Below, in pieces: positions 41,581-51,845 of a stretch of DNA of 64,000 bases. Position 1 is the first letter of the stretch; each line of letters begins with the position of its first letter. A program made the position numbers and the translations under genes. The notes under the pieces were generated by a model. The model made no database searches. It saw only the letters and a program-made list of their open reading frames with translations, and was not told the origin of the DNA. Source of the stretch: Frankineae bacterium MT45 (GTDB lineage: Bacteria > Actinomycetota > Actinomycetes > Mycobacteriales > Jatrophihabitantaceae); contig LT629697.1 of NCBI GenBank assembly GCA_900100325.1, positions 4,027,423 to 4,091,422 on the forward strand, read 5' to 3'.

Positions 41581-41786
41581 GCGCCTGGCCGCAGCTGGAT
41601 CGCTTCCTGCAGACCGATCCCCGTGACGTCGGCTGCGCGGAGGCGATGCAGGTGCTGCACATCTACGTCGAACTGGTCGGAGCCGGCGAGAAGTATCCGG
41701 GCGTCGCGGCCCATCTGGCCGCCTGCGGGCCGTGTACGGAGGACTTCCAAGGCCTGCTGGCCGCAATCACCACCGACGCTGACTGA
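41577..41786 (+). CDS. small zinc-binding anti-sigma-like protein
   Basis: A 69-residue soluble protein with HLAACGPC (His46, Cys50, Cys53), the HxxxCxxC signature of zinc-containing anti-sigma (ZAS) proteins, plus Cys20 and His28 upstream. There is no membrane helix, so it would be a cytosolic RsrA-like regulator. The ATG overlaps the sigma factor stop (ATGA). It is too short for easy detection; the sigma-anti-sigma assignment rests on motif plus position. Confidence 0.8.
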   Translation: MSAWPQLDRFLQTDPRDVGCAEAMQVLHIYVELVGAGEKYPGVAAHLAACGPCTEDFQGLLAAITTDAD

Positions 41787-41837
41787 GCGTTCTTACGAAC
41801 CGCTGAACACCGGCCGATCGGCGCTCCTCAGAGGTAA

Positions 41838-41870
41838 GGAAACGCGCGGCACCGGACGCAAAGTCCGTGT
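41838..41870 (+). promoter_or_regulatory. possible ECF-sigma promoter before beta-propeller gene
   Basis: GGAAAC at 41838-41843 resembles an ECF -35 (GGAAC type). A GTCCGT at 41863-41868, 19 bases further, could be the -10, and it overlaps a short inverted repeat (CGGAC/GTCCG). The gene start is 41907 with its own GAGGAG. Spacing is longer than typical, so this is tentative. Confidence 0.35.
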
Positions 41871-41906
41871 AAGCCGCAAGTTTCACCCGACATTCTGAGG
41901 AGAATC

Positions 41907-43064
41907 ATGAAGATCCGAACTCGTCTCGCCACCGCCGGCGGAACCGCACTCGCGGCCGGCGCCCTGCTCGCCGCTCCCTTCGCCGCACCTGCCTCGGCCG
42001 ACTCGGTATCGGCGTCCCACGCCGCGGCCTATCGCGCTGAACCACCAGTCTTCGTGCAGAGCGACAACGTCGATGGCAACACCGTCGTCGCTTACAACCG
42101 GGCCGCCGACGGGACGCTCTCCCAAGCCGGTGTCTACCCCACTGGCGGCCTCGGCGGTGTGCTCGCCGGATCGGTGGTGGATCACCTCGCCTCGCAGGGA
42201 TCGCTGAGCTACGACGCCGCCAGCCGGCAACTCTTCGCAGTCAACGCCGGTAGTGACAGCATCACCGTCTTCGACGTCCGGGGCAGTGACCTGCGGCAAC
42301 GCCAGGTGATCGGTAGCGGCGGCAGCTTCCCGGTGAGCGTCACCGTGCACGGCGACGCCGTCTACGTGCTGAACGCCCGCAACGGCGGTTCGATACAGGG
42401 GTACCTGCGCATTGGCGGCGGGTTGCTCCGGGTGCCGTCCTGGAACCGCAGCCTCGGGCTGGACAGCACGCTGACGCCGGAGTTCACCCACACGCCCGGG
42501 CAGGTCGCCTTCACCCCGGACGGTTCGAAGCTGGTGGTCACCACCAAGGCCAACGGCAACAACATCGACGTCTTCGCGGTGAACCGCTTCGGGGCCATCA
42601 GTAGCGCGCCGGTCGTGACGCCCCAGCCCGATGCCGTCCCATTCGCCGTCGCCTTCGACGCCCGCGGACGCCTCAGTGTCGCCGAGGCCGGTCCGAGCGC
42701 GATCGCCCGCTTCCGGATCGCCCGTGACGGCAGCCTCACGCCGGTCGACCTCACCCCAACCGGGCAGAAGGCAACCTGCTGGATCGCCACGACCGGTCGC
42801 AGCACCTTCACCGGCAACGCCGGGAGCGCCACCGTCTCCGGGTACCGCAGCCAGCACGGGACCCTCACCGCGACCGGCCTCACCAGCACCGACGCCGGCA
42901 CGGTCGACAGCGCCGCCTCATCCGACGGCCGGTACCTCTACACCCAGACCGGGGCAGCCGGCATCGTTGACGAATTCGCCATCAACCACGACGGGACGCT
43001 CACCGCCATCGGGTCGGTGACGGTCCCGGGTGGAGCCGGCGGCGAGGGCATCGCCGCGCTGTAG
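41907..43064 (+). CDS. secreted beta-propeller (lactonase-like) protein
   Basis: A 385-residue exported protein. A signal peptide (about 1-31, ending ASA) precedes repeated blades of the form SNxVDGNTVVAYNRAADGTL, with recurrent VFDVRG, VFAVNRFG and RFRIARDGSL. This resembles the 7-bladed lactonase (6-phosphogluconolactonase-like) family. No lactonase active-site residues can be confirmed. GAGGAG lies before the ATG. It follows an ECF sigma/anti-sigma pair and may be their target. A strong hairpin terminator follows. Confidence 0.82.
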   Translation: MKIRTRLATAGGTALAAGALLAAPFAAPASADSVSASHAAAYRAEPPVFVQSDNVDGNTVVAYNRAADGTLSQAGVYPTGGLGGVLAGSVVDHLASQGSLSYDAASRQLFAVNAGSDSITVFDVRGSDLRQRQVIGSGGSFPVSVTVHGDAVYVLNARNGGSIQGYLRIGGGLLRVPSWNRSLGLDSTLTPEFTHTPGQVAFTPDGSKLVVTTKANGNNIDVFAVNRFGAISSAPVVTPQPDAVPFAVAFDARGRLSVAEAGPSAIARFRIARDGSLTPVDLTPTGQKATCWIATTGRSTFTGNAGSATVSGYRSQHGTLTATGLTSTDAGTVDSAASSDGRYLYTQTGAAGIVDEFAINHDGTLTAIGSVTVPGGAGGEGIAAL

Positions 43065-43073
43065 GACAAGAAA

Positions 43074-43126
43074 AGCGTGGGGAGTTCTACCGCCTCCGGA
43101 GGTCCGGGCGGAGAACTCCCCACGCT
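43074..43126 (+). terminator. strong bidirectional terminator
   Basis: A perfect 15-bp stem (43074-43088 with 43112-43126, AGCGTGGGGAGTTCT and its complement) with a partly paired 23-base interior. It separates the beta-propeller gene from the convergent mdh. AAAA precedes it, giving a T-run on the mdh strand. Confidence 0.9.
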
Positions 43127-43150
43127 GAAGTCGCTACAGGAGCGGGAGAA

Positions 43151-44116
43151 CTACAGGGTGGCGACGTCGGCCTGCTTGGCCCGGACGGCCTCCGCCGCCT
43201 CCTTCAGGCCCTCCAGCTCAGAGGCGGTGAGGTCGCGCTCGACGACCTTCTTCACGCCTCCGGCCCCGATCTGAGCCTCGACACCGAGGTACACGCCGGA
43301 GATGCCGTACTCGCCGTCGACCCAGGCACAGGCCGGGATGATGGCGTCGGAGTCGGTGATGACCGCGCGGGCCATCCGGGCCGCCGCCGCCGACGGAGCG
43401 TAGTACGCCGAGCCGGTCTTCAGCAGCGCGACAACCTCGGCGCCACCGTTGCGGGTACGGGTGACCAGCTCCTCGATCTTCTCCGCGTCCATGACATCGG
43501 CCAGCGGCTTGCCGTCGACGAAGCAGGCCGACGGGACCGGCACCATGGTGTCGCCGTGCGAGCCAAGGGTCAGCGTGGTGACCGACCCGACCGGGACGCC
43601 GAGCGTCGTGGCCACGTTGTTGGTGAACCGGGCGGTGTCGAGGACGCCGGCCTGGCCGAAGACGCGCTCCTTCGGGAAGCCGGAGGCCTGCTGGGCCAGC
43701 GCGGTCATCTCGTCCAGCGGGTTGGAGACGACGATGATGACGGCGTTCGGCGAGTGCTTGGCGATGTTCTCGGCCACCGAACGCACGATGCCGGCGTTCA
43801 CCTCAAGCAGGTCCATCCGGCTCATGCCGGGCTTGCGGGGCAGGCCGGCGGTGATGACGACGACGTCCGAACCCGCGGTTGCCTCGTAGCCGCCGCCGTC
43901 AGCGGTGGTGGTGGCGCCGACGACCGTCGTCTCGAAGCCCTCGATCGGGCGGGACTGGTTCAGGTCGAGCGCCAGGCCCTCGGGCTTACCCTCCACGATG
44001 TCAGTGAGGACGACGGTCTCGAAGACGTCGTACTCGGCCAGCCGCTGGGCAGTGGTGGATCCGTAGAAACCGGCGCCGACGACGGTGGCCTTGCCACGGC
44101 GAGCAGGTGCAGACAT
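43151..44116 (-). CDS. mdh: malate dehydrogenase (LDH-like)
   Basis: A 321-residue NAD-dependent enzyme of the LDH-like malate dehydrogenase group. It has VVGAGFYGSTTA, the catalytic loop region LPRKPGMSRMDLL, VVSNPLDEMT and the active-site LGSHGDTMVP. Arg in LPRKPGMSR marks malate specificity rather than lactate. GGAGTG lies before the ATG. 61 bases after DUF3017; probably the last gene of the purN-to-mdh run. Confidence 0.96.
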   Translation of the reverse strand: MSAPARRGKATVVGAGFYGSTTAQRLAEYDVFETVVLTDIVEGKPEGLALDLNQSRPIEGFETTVVGATTTADGGGYEATAGSDVVVITAGLPRKPGMSRMDLLEVNAGIVRSVAENIAKHSPNAVIIVVSNPLDEMTALAQQASGFPKERVFGQAGVLDTARFTNNVATTLGVPVGSVTTLTLGSHGDTMVPVPSACFVDGKPLADVMDAEKIEELVTRTRNGGAEVVALLKTGSAYYAPSAAAARMARAVITDSDAIIPACAWVDGEYGISGVYLGVEAQIGAGGVKKVVERDLTASELEGLKEAAEAVRAKQADVATL

Positions 44117-44177
44117 GGAGCACTCCTAAACGAGGTAGATAGATCGAATCGCCCCACAGGCTAGTCCTCGTGGCCGG

Positions 44178-44525
44178 TCAGCCGTGAACAAGGACCCCGA
44201 AGGTGAACGTCAGCACACCGAGCCCGGCGTAGATCACCACGTCCAGGGTGCGGCTGCGCACCGCCAGCCAGCCGGCCCGCACCGGCGGGAGGACCAGCCG
44301 CAGCAGCGCGCCGAGCAGCATCCCCGCCGCCATCACGCTCACCGCGCGCAGCCAGTGCTGCGGTCGGATCACCCCGCCGAAGAAGCCGACGGCGCAGACG
44401 AAGAGAACCAGGGCGAAGGGCCACTGACTCACCAGATCGTGCAACCAGCGCCGGAGCCAGTGCCGAAACGGCGTCCCCTCCGGGGCCGGAGTCGGGACGG
44501 GCTGGACCGGCACGGCCGAAGTCAC
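44178..44525 (-). CDS. DUF3017 membrane protein
   Basis: A 115-residue protein with a Pro-rich N-terminus (about 1-20), a basic amphipathic stretch ([10 protein letters not shown]) and three hydrophobic helices. Its position between folD and mdh is the hallmark of the actinobacterial DUF3017 family. The GTG start overlaps the folD stop by 4 bases. Function unknown. Confidence 0.85.
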   Translation of the reverse strand: MTSAVPVQPVPTPAPEGTPFRHWLRRWLHDLVSQWPFALVLFVCAVGFFGGVIRPQHWLRAVSVMAAGMLLGALLRLVLPPVRAGWLAVRSRTLDVVIYAGLGVLTFTFGVLVHG

Positions 44526-45373
44526 CCCAGCGCCCGCTCAGCCGCCTCGACGACGTTGCTCAGCAGCATCGCTCGGGTCATCGGGCCGACCCCGCCCGGG
44601 TTGGGGGCCAGGTAGCCCGCCACCTCGGCGACGTCGGGGGCCAGGTCACCGGCGATCTTGCCGTCCACCCGGCTCACGCCGACGTCGAGGACGGCAGCCC
44701 CCGGCTTCAGCATCTCGGCGGTGATCAGGCCGGGGACGCCGGCCGCGGCGACGACGATGTCGGCTCGGCGCACGTGGGCAGCCAGGTCCCGGGTTCCGGT
44801 GTGGCAGAGGGTGACGGTCGCGTTCTCGCTGCGCCGGGTGAGGAGGAGTCCGAGCGGGCGACCGACGGTGGTGCCGCGGCCGACCACGACCACGTCGGCT
44901 CCGGCGATCGGGACGTCGAATCGCCGCAGCAGTTCGACGATCCCGTACGGGGTACAGGCGATCGGGGCCTGCTTGTTGAGGACGAGGCGACCGAGGTTGA
45001 TCGGGTGCAGCCCGTCGACGTCCTTCTCCGGGTCGACGCGGGCCAGCACTGAGTACTCGTCGCGCCCCTTCGGCAGCGGCAGCTGAACCAGGAAACCGGT
45101 GCAGGCCGGGTCGGCGTTGAGCTCGTCGACGACCGCTTCGATCTCGGCCTGAGTGGCCGAGGCCGGGAGGTCGCGGCGGATGCTGGCGATGCCGACCTCG
45201 GCGCAGTCCTTGTGCTTGGCCCCGACGTACCAGGCGCTGGCCGGATCATCACCGACGAGCACTGTGCCGAGACCCGGGACGACGCCACGGGCCGCCAGGT
45301 TGGCGATGCGCTGCTTCAGCTCGCCCTTGATTGTCGCCAGGGTCGCCTTGCCGTCAAGGATCGTCGCCGTCAC
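44522..45373 (-). CDS. folD: methylene-THF dehydrogenase/cyclohydrolase
   Basis: A 283-residue bifunctional enzyme interconverting methylene-, methenyl- and formyl-tetrahydrofolate. Signature YVGAKHKDC with the catalytic Lys near residue 54, [10 protein letters not shown] near 96, the nucleotide-binding [12 protein letters not shown] near 164 (the usual Ser is Thr here), and [10 protein letters not shown] at the C-terminus. GTG start preceded by AGGTAGAC. It makes formyl donor for the purN and purH reactions encoded just upstream. Confidence 0.96.
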   Translation of the reverse strand: MTATILDGKATLATIKGELKQRIANLAARGVVPGLGTVLVGDDPASAWYVGAKHKDCAEVGIASIRRDLPASATQAEIEAVVDELNADPACTGFLVQLPLPKGRDEYSVLARVDPEKDVDGLHPINLGRLVLNKQAPIACTPYGIVELLRRFDVPIAGADVVVVGRGTTVGRPLGLLLTRRSENATVTLCHTGTRDLAAHVRRADIVVAAAGVPGLITAEMLKPGAAVLDVGVSRVDGKIAGDLAPDVAEVAGYLAPNPGGVGPMTRAMLLSNVVEAAERALG

Positions 45374-45405
45374 GTCTACCTATCCTGCCAGAAGTCCGCG
45401 GCTGG

Positions 45406-46962
<1,557 letters not shown>

Positions 46963-46985
46963 ACCTACTTCGTCTCCTTGTTCTT

Positions 46986-47046
46986 CGCGCGAGCGCTCAT
47001 CACGGCGTTCGCTCCGCTCCTCGCTCGCTGACGCTCGCTACGATGC
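46986..47046 (-). repeat. GAGCG-rich repeat in purN-purH gap
   Basis: The gap is made mostly of repeated CGAGCG/CGCTCG units, including TCGCTCGCTGACGCTCGCTA, and can form alternative hairpins. It ends exactly at the purN stop codon. I recall similar AGCGAGCG-rich intergenic units as dispersed in actinobacterial genomes. Confidence 0.6.
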
Positions 47047-47619
47047 TCACTCACTAAACTCCTTGCAGAGTCGACTGATTGTGTCGATGTAGAGCGGCTT
47101 CTCGGCCGCCTGGATTCGTTCGCGCAGGGTCGTTTCGGTGTCGTCGTCGAGGACGGTGACGGCGGCCTGGGCCAGGATCGGACCGGTGTCCAACCCCTCA
47201 TCCACCCGGTGCACGGTGACGCCACTGACCTTGACGCCATGGGTGAGCGCGTCACGGATGGCATGGGCACCGGGGAAGGCCGGCAGCAGCGACGGGTGGG
47301 TGTTCACCAGGGTGAAGCGCGAGACCACGGCTGGGCCGAGGATTCGCATGAAGCCGGCGAGGCAGACGATGTCCGGGCGGTAGCGCGCGATGCTGTCGGC
47401 CAGCGCCTCATTCCAGTCGACCCGGCTCGGGTAGTCGGCCAGCGACTCGGTGAAGGTAGGGACGCCGGCGGCGACGGCGCGATCCAGGGCCGGGCAGCCG
47501 ACCACGTCCGAGCCGAGTGCGACCACCGTGCCGCCGAACTCCTCAGCCGCCGCCGCGTCGATGATCGCCTGCGCGGTGGTGCCGCTTCCGGAGGCTAGGA
47601 CGACGAGACGGGCTGGCAC
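47047..47619 (-). CDS. purN: phosphoribosylglycinamide formyltransferase
   Basis: A 190-residue enzyme transferring formyl from formyl-THF to GAR. It begins LVVLASGSGTTAQAI, has the catalytic HPSLLPAFPGAHAI (near residue 111) and LAGFMRILGP, and ends normally. The open frame extends much further upstream, but that region overlaps the PerM-like gene. I take the GTG at 47619, just before the conserved PARLVVLASGSG start. A TAAAGT hexamer lies 8 bases upstream and no ribosome site is visible, so leaderless initiation is possible. Confidence 0.93.
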   Translation of the reverse strand: MPARLVVLASGSGTTAQAIIDAAAAEEFGGTVVALGSDVVGCPALDRAVAAGVPTFTESLADYPSRVDWNEALADSIARYRPDIVCLAGFMRILGPAVVSRFTLVNTHPSLLPAFPGAHAIRDALTHGVKVSGVTVHRVDEGLDTGPILAQAAVTVLDDDTETTLRERIQAAEKPLYIDTISRLCKEFSE

Positions 47620-47648
47620 AACCGGAGACTTTACCGGGGATTTCAGGG

Positions 47649-49043
47649 CTAGCTGACCCGCCGGCTGCTCTCGGCCGTCTCCACCCCATCCGGGCGGCTC
47701 TGCGCTGCCGGTGCCGCCACCGTGGCCTTCTCGGCGGTCGGAGCCGTCTTCACCGTCTTCACCAGGGAAACCGGCGCCGGCACGACCGGTGCCGCGGGCA
47801 GCGCCGTGTGACCGAGCCCATGAGCGGAGAGCCAGCGCCACAGCTGCACGCCGCCGACCAGCGTGAAGGTCACCGCAGCCACCTCGCCGCTCACCGCCCC
47901 GGTGACCTCCCATGGGGATGCGCCGATGGTGTGCAGTCGCTGACCGCCGACGCCGCCCCCGCCGAGGAAGGCCAGCAGACCCATCAGGACGCCGGCACCC
48001 ACGCTCGCGACCAGGCTGGCCAGCAGCAACTGGGGAAGCCGAAGCTGCGCCCGTAGCAGCATCCGGGTCGCCATCCCGCCCGCCGCGACCATCGTCGAGA
48101 GCATCAGCGCCAGCACCGTGACGCTGGCCGAGTGGCCGGTCGGGAGCGCACCCAGCAGCGGGAAGGCCGGCAGGACGGCGTGCGAGTTGGCGAAGGGCGA
48201 GAAGGTGGCGCCCTGACCGACGGCGAAGCCGGGGCCGGCGAGGTAGGTCGCTGCGGCGATCACCGCGTTGGGCGTCGAGAGAACCCCCAGCAGCGCGATC
48301 GGGGCGCCCGAGAGCCCGCCCCCGACATCGCGGGAGAGTGCCATGACCCGGCTGGCATGCGTGATCAGCGACCCCAGCGCCAGCAGGCTCCCGGCGGCCA
48401 GGTAGACGCAGGCGGAGACACCGGCGGCCCGGGTGGCACTGGCGAGCCAGCGCGGCACGATCGGGAGGGCGACGTAGCGCACCGCCGACGCGCTCGATGC
48501 GACGCCACAGGCGAGCGCGGCGGCCAGCACCGTCGGGAGCAGCGTGACGTAGGTCGAGCCGAAGCGGGCGTAGCCGCAGAGCGCGGCGCAGACGCCGGCG
48601 TAGCAGCCGACCTGAAGCAGCAGCGCGAGGAGTAGCCGGTGCGGGTCGGCGCCGACGTCATCGGGAATCTCGTCGTACTCGTCCTCGTAGGTCTGCAGCG
48701 TCTCCACCTGGACGGCCGCGCCGAGCTGAGCACCGGCCCGCCAGCAGAGCCAGCCGACGACCAGCAGCATTCCCAGCGGCAGGAAGGCGACGGGAGTTCC
48801 GACCAGCACGGCCCCACCGAGGCTGCCGCCGTGATGGGCCAGCAGGAAGGAGAAGACCCCGGCTCGCAGCACCGACCCCGGACGCCCGGAGGCCGCCGCG
48901 TCCGGCAACCAGCAGAGAAGCGCGATTCCGACTGCGATCGCCGCGCCGATACTGGCTGCGGCGAGCCCCGAACCGATCGCCGTCCGCCAGATCGAGGGCG
49001 GGTACACCTCCTGCGCAGCCGGTCGGTTGCTGGAGGCAGACAT
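47649..49043 (-). CDS. DUF6350/PerM-like membrane protein
   Basis: A 464-residue polytopic membrane protein with about ten hydrophobic segments and an Ala/Thr/Lys/Pro-rich cytoplasmic tail (last 50 residues). Its location directly before purN and purH matches mycobacterial PerM (Rv0955), a protein needed for cell division persistence. The sequence is poorly conserved, so the link rests on topology and order. An acidic loop (YEDEYDEIPDDVGAD) near residue 120 is notable. First of the purine operon. Confidence 0.8.
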   Translation of the reverse strand: MSASSNRPAAQEVYPPSIWRTAIGSGLAAASIGAAIAVGIALLCWLPDAAASGRPGSVLRAGVFSFLLAHHGGSLGGAVLVGTPVAFLPLGMLLVVGWLCWRAGAQLGAAVQVETLQTYEDEYDEIPDDVGADPHRLLLALLLQVGCYAGVCAALCGYARFGSTYVTLLPTVLAAALACGVASSASAVRYVALPIVPRWLASATRAAGVSACVYLAAGSLLALGSLITHASRVMALSRDVGGGLSGAPIALLGVLSTPNAVIAAATYLAGPGFAVGQGATFSPFANSHAVLPAFPLLGALPTGHSASVTVLALMLSTMVAAGGMATRMLLRAQLRLPQLLLASLVASVGAGVLMGLLAFLGGGGVGGQRLHTIGASPWEVTGAVSGEVAAVTFTLVGGVQLWRWLSAHGLGHTALPAAPVVPAPVSLVKTVKTAPTAEKATVAAPAAQSRPDGVETAESSRRVS

Positions 49044-49140
49044 GGTTCCAGGCTGACAAACGTTCCCGGCTATTCAGCGCAGGCTCGCCGGGGGTCAGCC
49101 TGCGGGCGAGGTAAGAGTTCCGGCTGGGCTAGCCGGTTGG

Positions 49141-50004
49141 TCAGCTAGCGTGCCGGGCGCGTCGCGTCGTCGCCGCCGGTGCCTCGGTGGCGGACTGACC
49201 GACGGCCTGCGGCGTCTCGTCCGGCTCGGCGGCGGCCCGCCGCACCTGCCCGAGGCGCAGCCACGAACTGATAAGCCCGGCCGCGATGAGCAGCAGCGAC
49301 GCCCAGTAGCCGTAGCCGTGCCCGTCGGAGACCGGATGCGGGAAGAGCGCGTCGCTGGCGGTGAAGCGGAAGGACGGAATGACGAAGTAGGCCCCCACCG
49401 CGGCGGCAGCCGACAGGAGGTACCCGACGACGACCGCCACGCGGACCGGCACCGAGCGGCCCCGATTCAGCAGGAAGACGGAGACGAGAAGCAGCAGCGA
49501 GGATGCGGCGGCGAGAATGGCCGAGAGTTCGCCGTAGAGGCCGCTCCGGCCGGTCCAGGCCCCAGAGGCGCGTCGGGAGCCAGCAAAATACTGGTCGAAG
49601 TCGTGGATGTAGTAATAGAAGAAGGAGACGGCCAGCACTGCGAGACCGGCAAAGCCGGCGATCCAGTCGGTGACGCGCATGTCCCGCGGGACGAGAGCGA
49701 CGGCCTCCTTCTGCTTGCGCCACCCGGCCTGCTGGCCGCCGTGGGACCAGGTTCGCTGCTCAGTCTTCTCCTCCGCGGGCTTCGCTGATGCCAGCGTGAC
49801 GGGTGCCGGCGTGACGGGTGCCGGCGTGACTGGTGCCGTTTGCTCGGCCGTTCGTGCGGCCACTGGGGTTGGCAGCGGCGGAATCGGTTCGGTGCGCAGT
49901 TCATCGGCTCGTGGTTCACCAGCCGACCCCTGTGCCGCCATCACACCGCCCTTGGAAGGAGAACGCCGCTCGGCAGATTGCTTCGCCGCGGAATGCCTGC
50001 CCAT
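49141..50004 (-). CDS. Rv0954-like (DUF5336) membrane protein, paralogue 1
   Basis: A 287-residue protein. A polar, Pro-rich N-terminal region (about 1-105) contains PAPVT repeats. A four-helix domain (about 108-265) ends in GHGYGYWASLLLIAAG, and a polar tail follows. The GHxYxYWxSL motif and helix spacing are shared with the next two genes, so the three are tandem paralogues resembling the mycobacterial 34-kDa antigen Rv0954. GGAGG lies 6 bases before the ATG. Function unknown; envelope or divisome role suspected from the neighbouring PerM-like gene. Confidence 0.7.
   Translation of the reverse strand: MGRHSAAKQSAERRSPSKGGVMAAQGSAGEPRADELRTEPIPPLPTPVAARTAEQTAPVTPAPVTPAPVTLASAKPAEEKTEQRTWSHGGQQAGWRKQKEAVALVPRDMRVTDWIAGFAGLAVLAVSFFYYYIHDFDQYFAGSRRASGAWTGRSGLYGELSAILAAASSLLLLVSVFLLNRGRSVPVRVAVVVGYLLSAAAAVGAYFVIPSFRFTASDALFPHPVSDGHGYGYWASLLLIAAGLISSWLRLGQVRRAAAEPDETPQAVGQSATEAPAATTRRARHAS
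49796..49840 (-). repeat. three 15-bp tandem repeats (PAPVT)
   Basis: Units GTGACGGGTGCCGGC at 49796-49810 and 49811-49825, and a variant at 49826-49840, encode PAPVT repeats in paralogue 1. Confidence 0.85.
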
Positions 50005-50032
50005 TCTTAACCTCCCTGCCGCACGACTGCAA

Positions 50033-50530
50033 TCAGTTGTGCGCGCGGAAGTGTAGGAACTGGACCGTTGACAGCGTGGCCCCTAACGCGATGACGAGCA
50101 AGCTGAACCAGTAGGCGTACCCGTGGCCATGCTCCTGGGCGAAGAAGACGATGTAGCTGTCCAGCGAGCCCTTGGGCACCGTGAAGAAGGCCGAGACGAC
50201 GCTGACGAGGGCCAGCAGGTAGAGCCCGAGGACGACTCCACGAAGGGCGACCGAGCGGCGCAGCGACGGCACCATCAGCCCACAACCCAGGATGGCCGAC
50301 GCCGCTATCGCGAAGAACGCGGCGAGCCAGCCGTAGGTCCCGTTCCACGCGTCAGTGGTGTAGCGGTGAATCACCGAAACCACGTCCAGGGTGTACGAGT
50401 AGTACGTGCCAAAGCTCAGCAGCAGCGCACCCATGCCGCAGAGGACGATCAACCAATCGAGGCGCCCGACGGCGGTGAGGGTGACTTCCCGGGAGTGCCG
50501 CGGTGCGGCGTGGGCCGAGCGTGACGCCAT
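50033..50530 (-). CDS. Rv0954-like (DUF5336) membrane protein, paralogue 2
   Basis: A 165-residue, four-helix protein with almost no tails; the minimal form of the set. Helices lie near 24-46, 60-83, 95-117 and 133-155, and GHGYAYWFSLLVIALG matches paralogues 1 and 3. GAGGAAATTGC precedes the ATG. It lies 28 bases upstream of paralogue 1. Function unknown. Confidence 0.7.
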   Translation of the reverse strand: MASRSAHAAPRHSREVTLTAVGRLDWLIVLCGMGALLLSFGTYYSYTLDVVSVIHRYTTDAWNGTYGWLAAFFAIAASAILGCGLMVPSLRRSVALRGVVLGLYLLALVSVVSAFFTVPKGSLDSYIVFFAQEHGHGYAYWFSLLVIALGATLSTVQFLHFRAHN

Positions 50531-50684
50531 GCAATTTCCTCAGACTTCGTAACGGGGCCCGCTCGCTCCTCGACTGCCTTAACCGACGTCAGCGCCGGAC
50601 CGCGGTGTGCCGATGTGCGTTTGCCGCACAGACACCGGGTCCGACGCTGACCTGACGTTCGAGGACCGACCTAGCTCAGGTTGG

Positions 50685-51782
50685 TCACTGCTGAGGATAC
50701 TGCCCGGGCGGTGGCTGCGGTCCCGGCGGTGGCTGTGATCCCGGCGGTGGCTGTGATCCCGGCGGCTGATTCCCCGGTGGGGGTGGGGTGAACCCGGGCG
50801 GCGGCGGTGGCGCGAACCCGCCGGACGACTGACGGAACTCGCCGGGAGGCGGGGTGAACCCGGGCGGCGGGGGTGGGGTGAACCCGGGCGGCGGCGGTGG
50901 CGCGAAGCCACCGGGCTGAGGGGCAGAGCCACCGGGCGGCTGCGTGAATCCGGCCGGCGGCGCACCCTGGCCCCAGGGCAGCGACGTACCGGTCGCCCTC
51001 AGACGCAGCACGGCGAGCACCAACGCCGCGATGACCACGATCAGGCTGAGCCAATACCCGTAGGCATGGCCCTTGTCGATACCGGTGAGGTGCAGCGAAG
51101 TTCCCCCAAATCCGATGATCGGATCAGGGACGATGATCAGAGCCAGCAGGATGCAGAACGCAGCCAGCCCGTAGCCACCGACCACCACGAGCCGAGTCGG
51201 GACCGGCAACTGCAGGTTCGGCACGAAGATCGACGCCGCCAGCAGCACCGATGACGCCACCGCGACGAGCATCCCGAACCAGCCGAAGAAGCCGTGCCAG
51301 GCATTCCAGGAGGCGAGGTCGGCGTACGGGATCGAGTACGAGTAGTAGCTGACGAAGGAGAGGAGGAAGAGCAGCGGACCGGCGGCGATGATGCCCCAGT
51401 CCATCGGATTCACGCTCGTCAGCTCAACTCCGCCGACCGGCGCCGGCTGCCCCCACGCTGCGCCGGGCGCCGCTGGTCCGCCGGCCGCCCCAGCCATCCC
51501 GGGAGGTGCGGGTGGTTGCCATTGCTGCTGCGGATACCCGGGAGGCGGCGGTGGTGCCTGGCCGTACTGAGGTTGGCCGTACTGGGGCTGGCCATACTGT
51601 TGCCCGTACTGCGGCTGCCCGAACTGGGGCTCGCCATACTGCTGCTGCCCGTGCGGCGTTGCCGGCGGAGGGGGTGGCGGCGGTGCTGGAGGCGCTGACG
51701 GTGAGATCGGAGGCTGATCGCCCGGCTCCCCGGCCGGCTCGTCGGCCGGTTGCTCGGCCGGGTCCGGCGGCTGAAACGTCAC
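50685..51782 (-). CDS. Rv0954-like (DUF5336) membrane protein, paralogue 3
   Basis: A 365-residue version with long low-complexity ends. N-terminus (about 1-120) is Pro/Gln-rich with QPQYGQ repeats, the four-helix core (about 125-265) carries GHAYGYWLSLIVVIAA, and the C-terminus (about 270-365) is Pro/Gly-rich with PPPGF and PPPGSQ repeats. Such tails suggest cytoplasmic interaction or phase-separating regions, as in mycobacterial envelope proteins. GTG start with AGGAG 7 bases upstream. First gene of the trio, 156 bp after sucD with a structured element between. Confidence 0.72.
   Translation of the reverse strand: MTFQPPDPAEQPADEPAGEPGDQPPISPSAPPAPPPPPPPATPHGQQQYGEPQFGQPQYGQQYGQPQYGQPQYGQAPPPPPGYPQQQWQPPAPPGMAGAAGGPAAPGAAWGQPAPVGGVELTSVNPMDWGIIAAGPLLFLLSFVSYYSYSIPYADLASWNAWHGFFGWFGMLVAVASSVLLAASIFVPNLQLPVPTRLVVVGGYGLAAFCILLALIIVPDPIIGFGGTSLHLTGIDKGHAYGYWLSLIVVIAALVLAVLRLRATGTSLPWGQGAPPAGFTQPPGGSAPQPGGFAPPPPPGFTPPPPPGFTPPPGEFRQSSGGFAPPPPPGFTPPPPGNQPPGSQPPPGSQPPPGPQPPPGQYPQQ
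50704..50772 (-). repeat. 18-bp tandem repeats (PPPGSQ tail)
   Basis: CCCGGCGGTGGCTGTGAT is repeated exactly at 50722-50739 and 50740-50757, with degenerate copies on both sides. It encodes the Pro/Gly/Gln tail of paralogue 3 and is a likely slippage site. Confidence 0.85.
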
Positions 51783-51845
51783 TCTGCAACTCCTAGTTCG
51801 ATGCGGTGGGGCTCACCGAAAAACCTAGCCCTGGCCACGAAACGC

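Noticed and set aside
47620-47913. A 98-codon extension of purN
   Set aside because: It overlaps the PerM-like gene on the same strand and is Gly/Arg-rich; the PurN domain begins at 47619.
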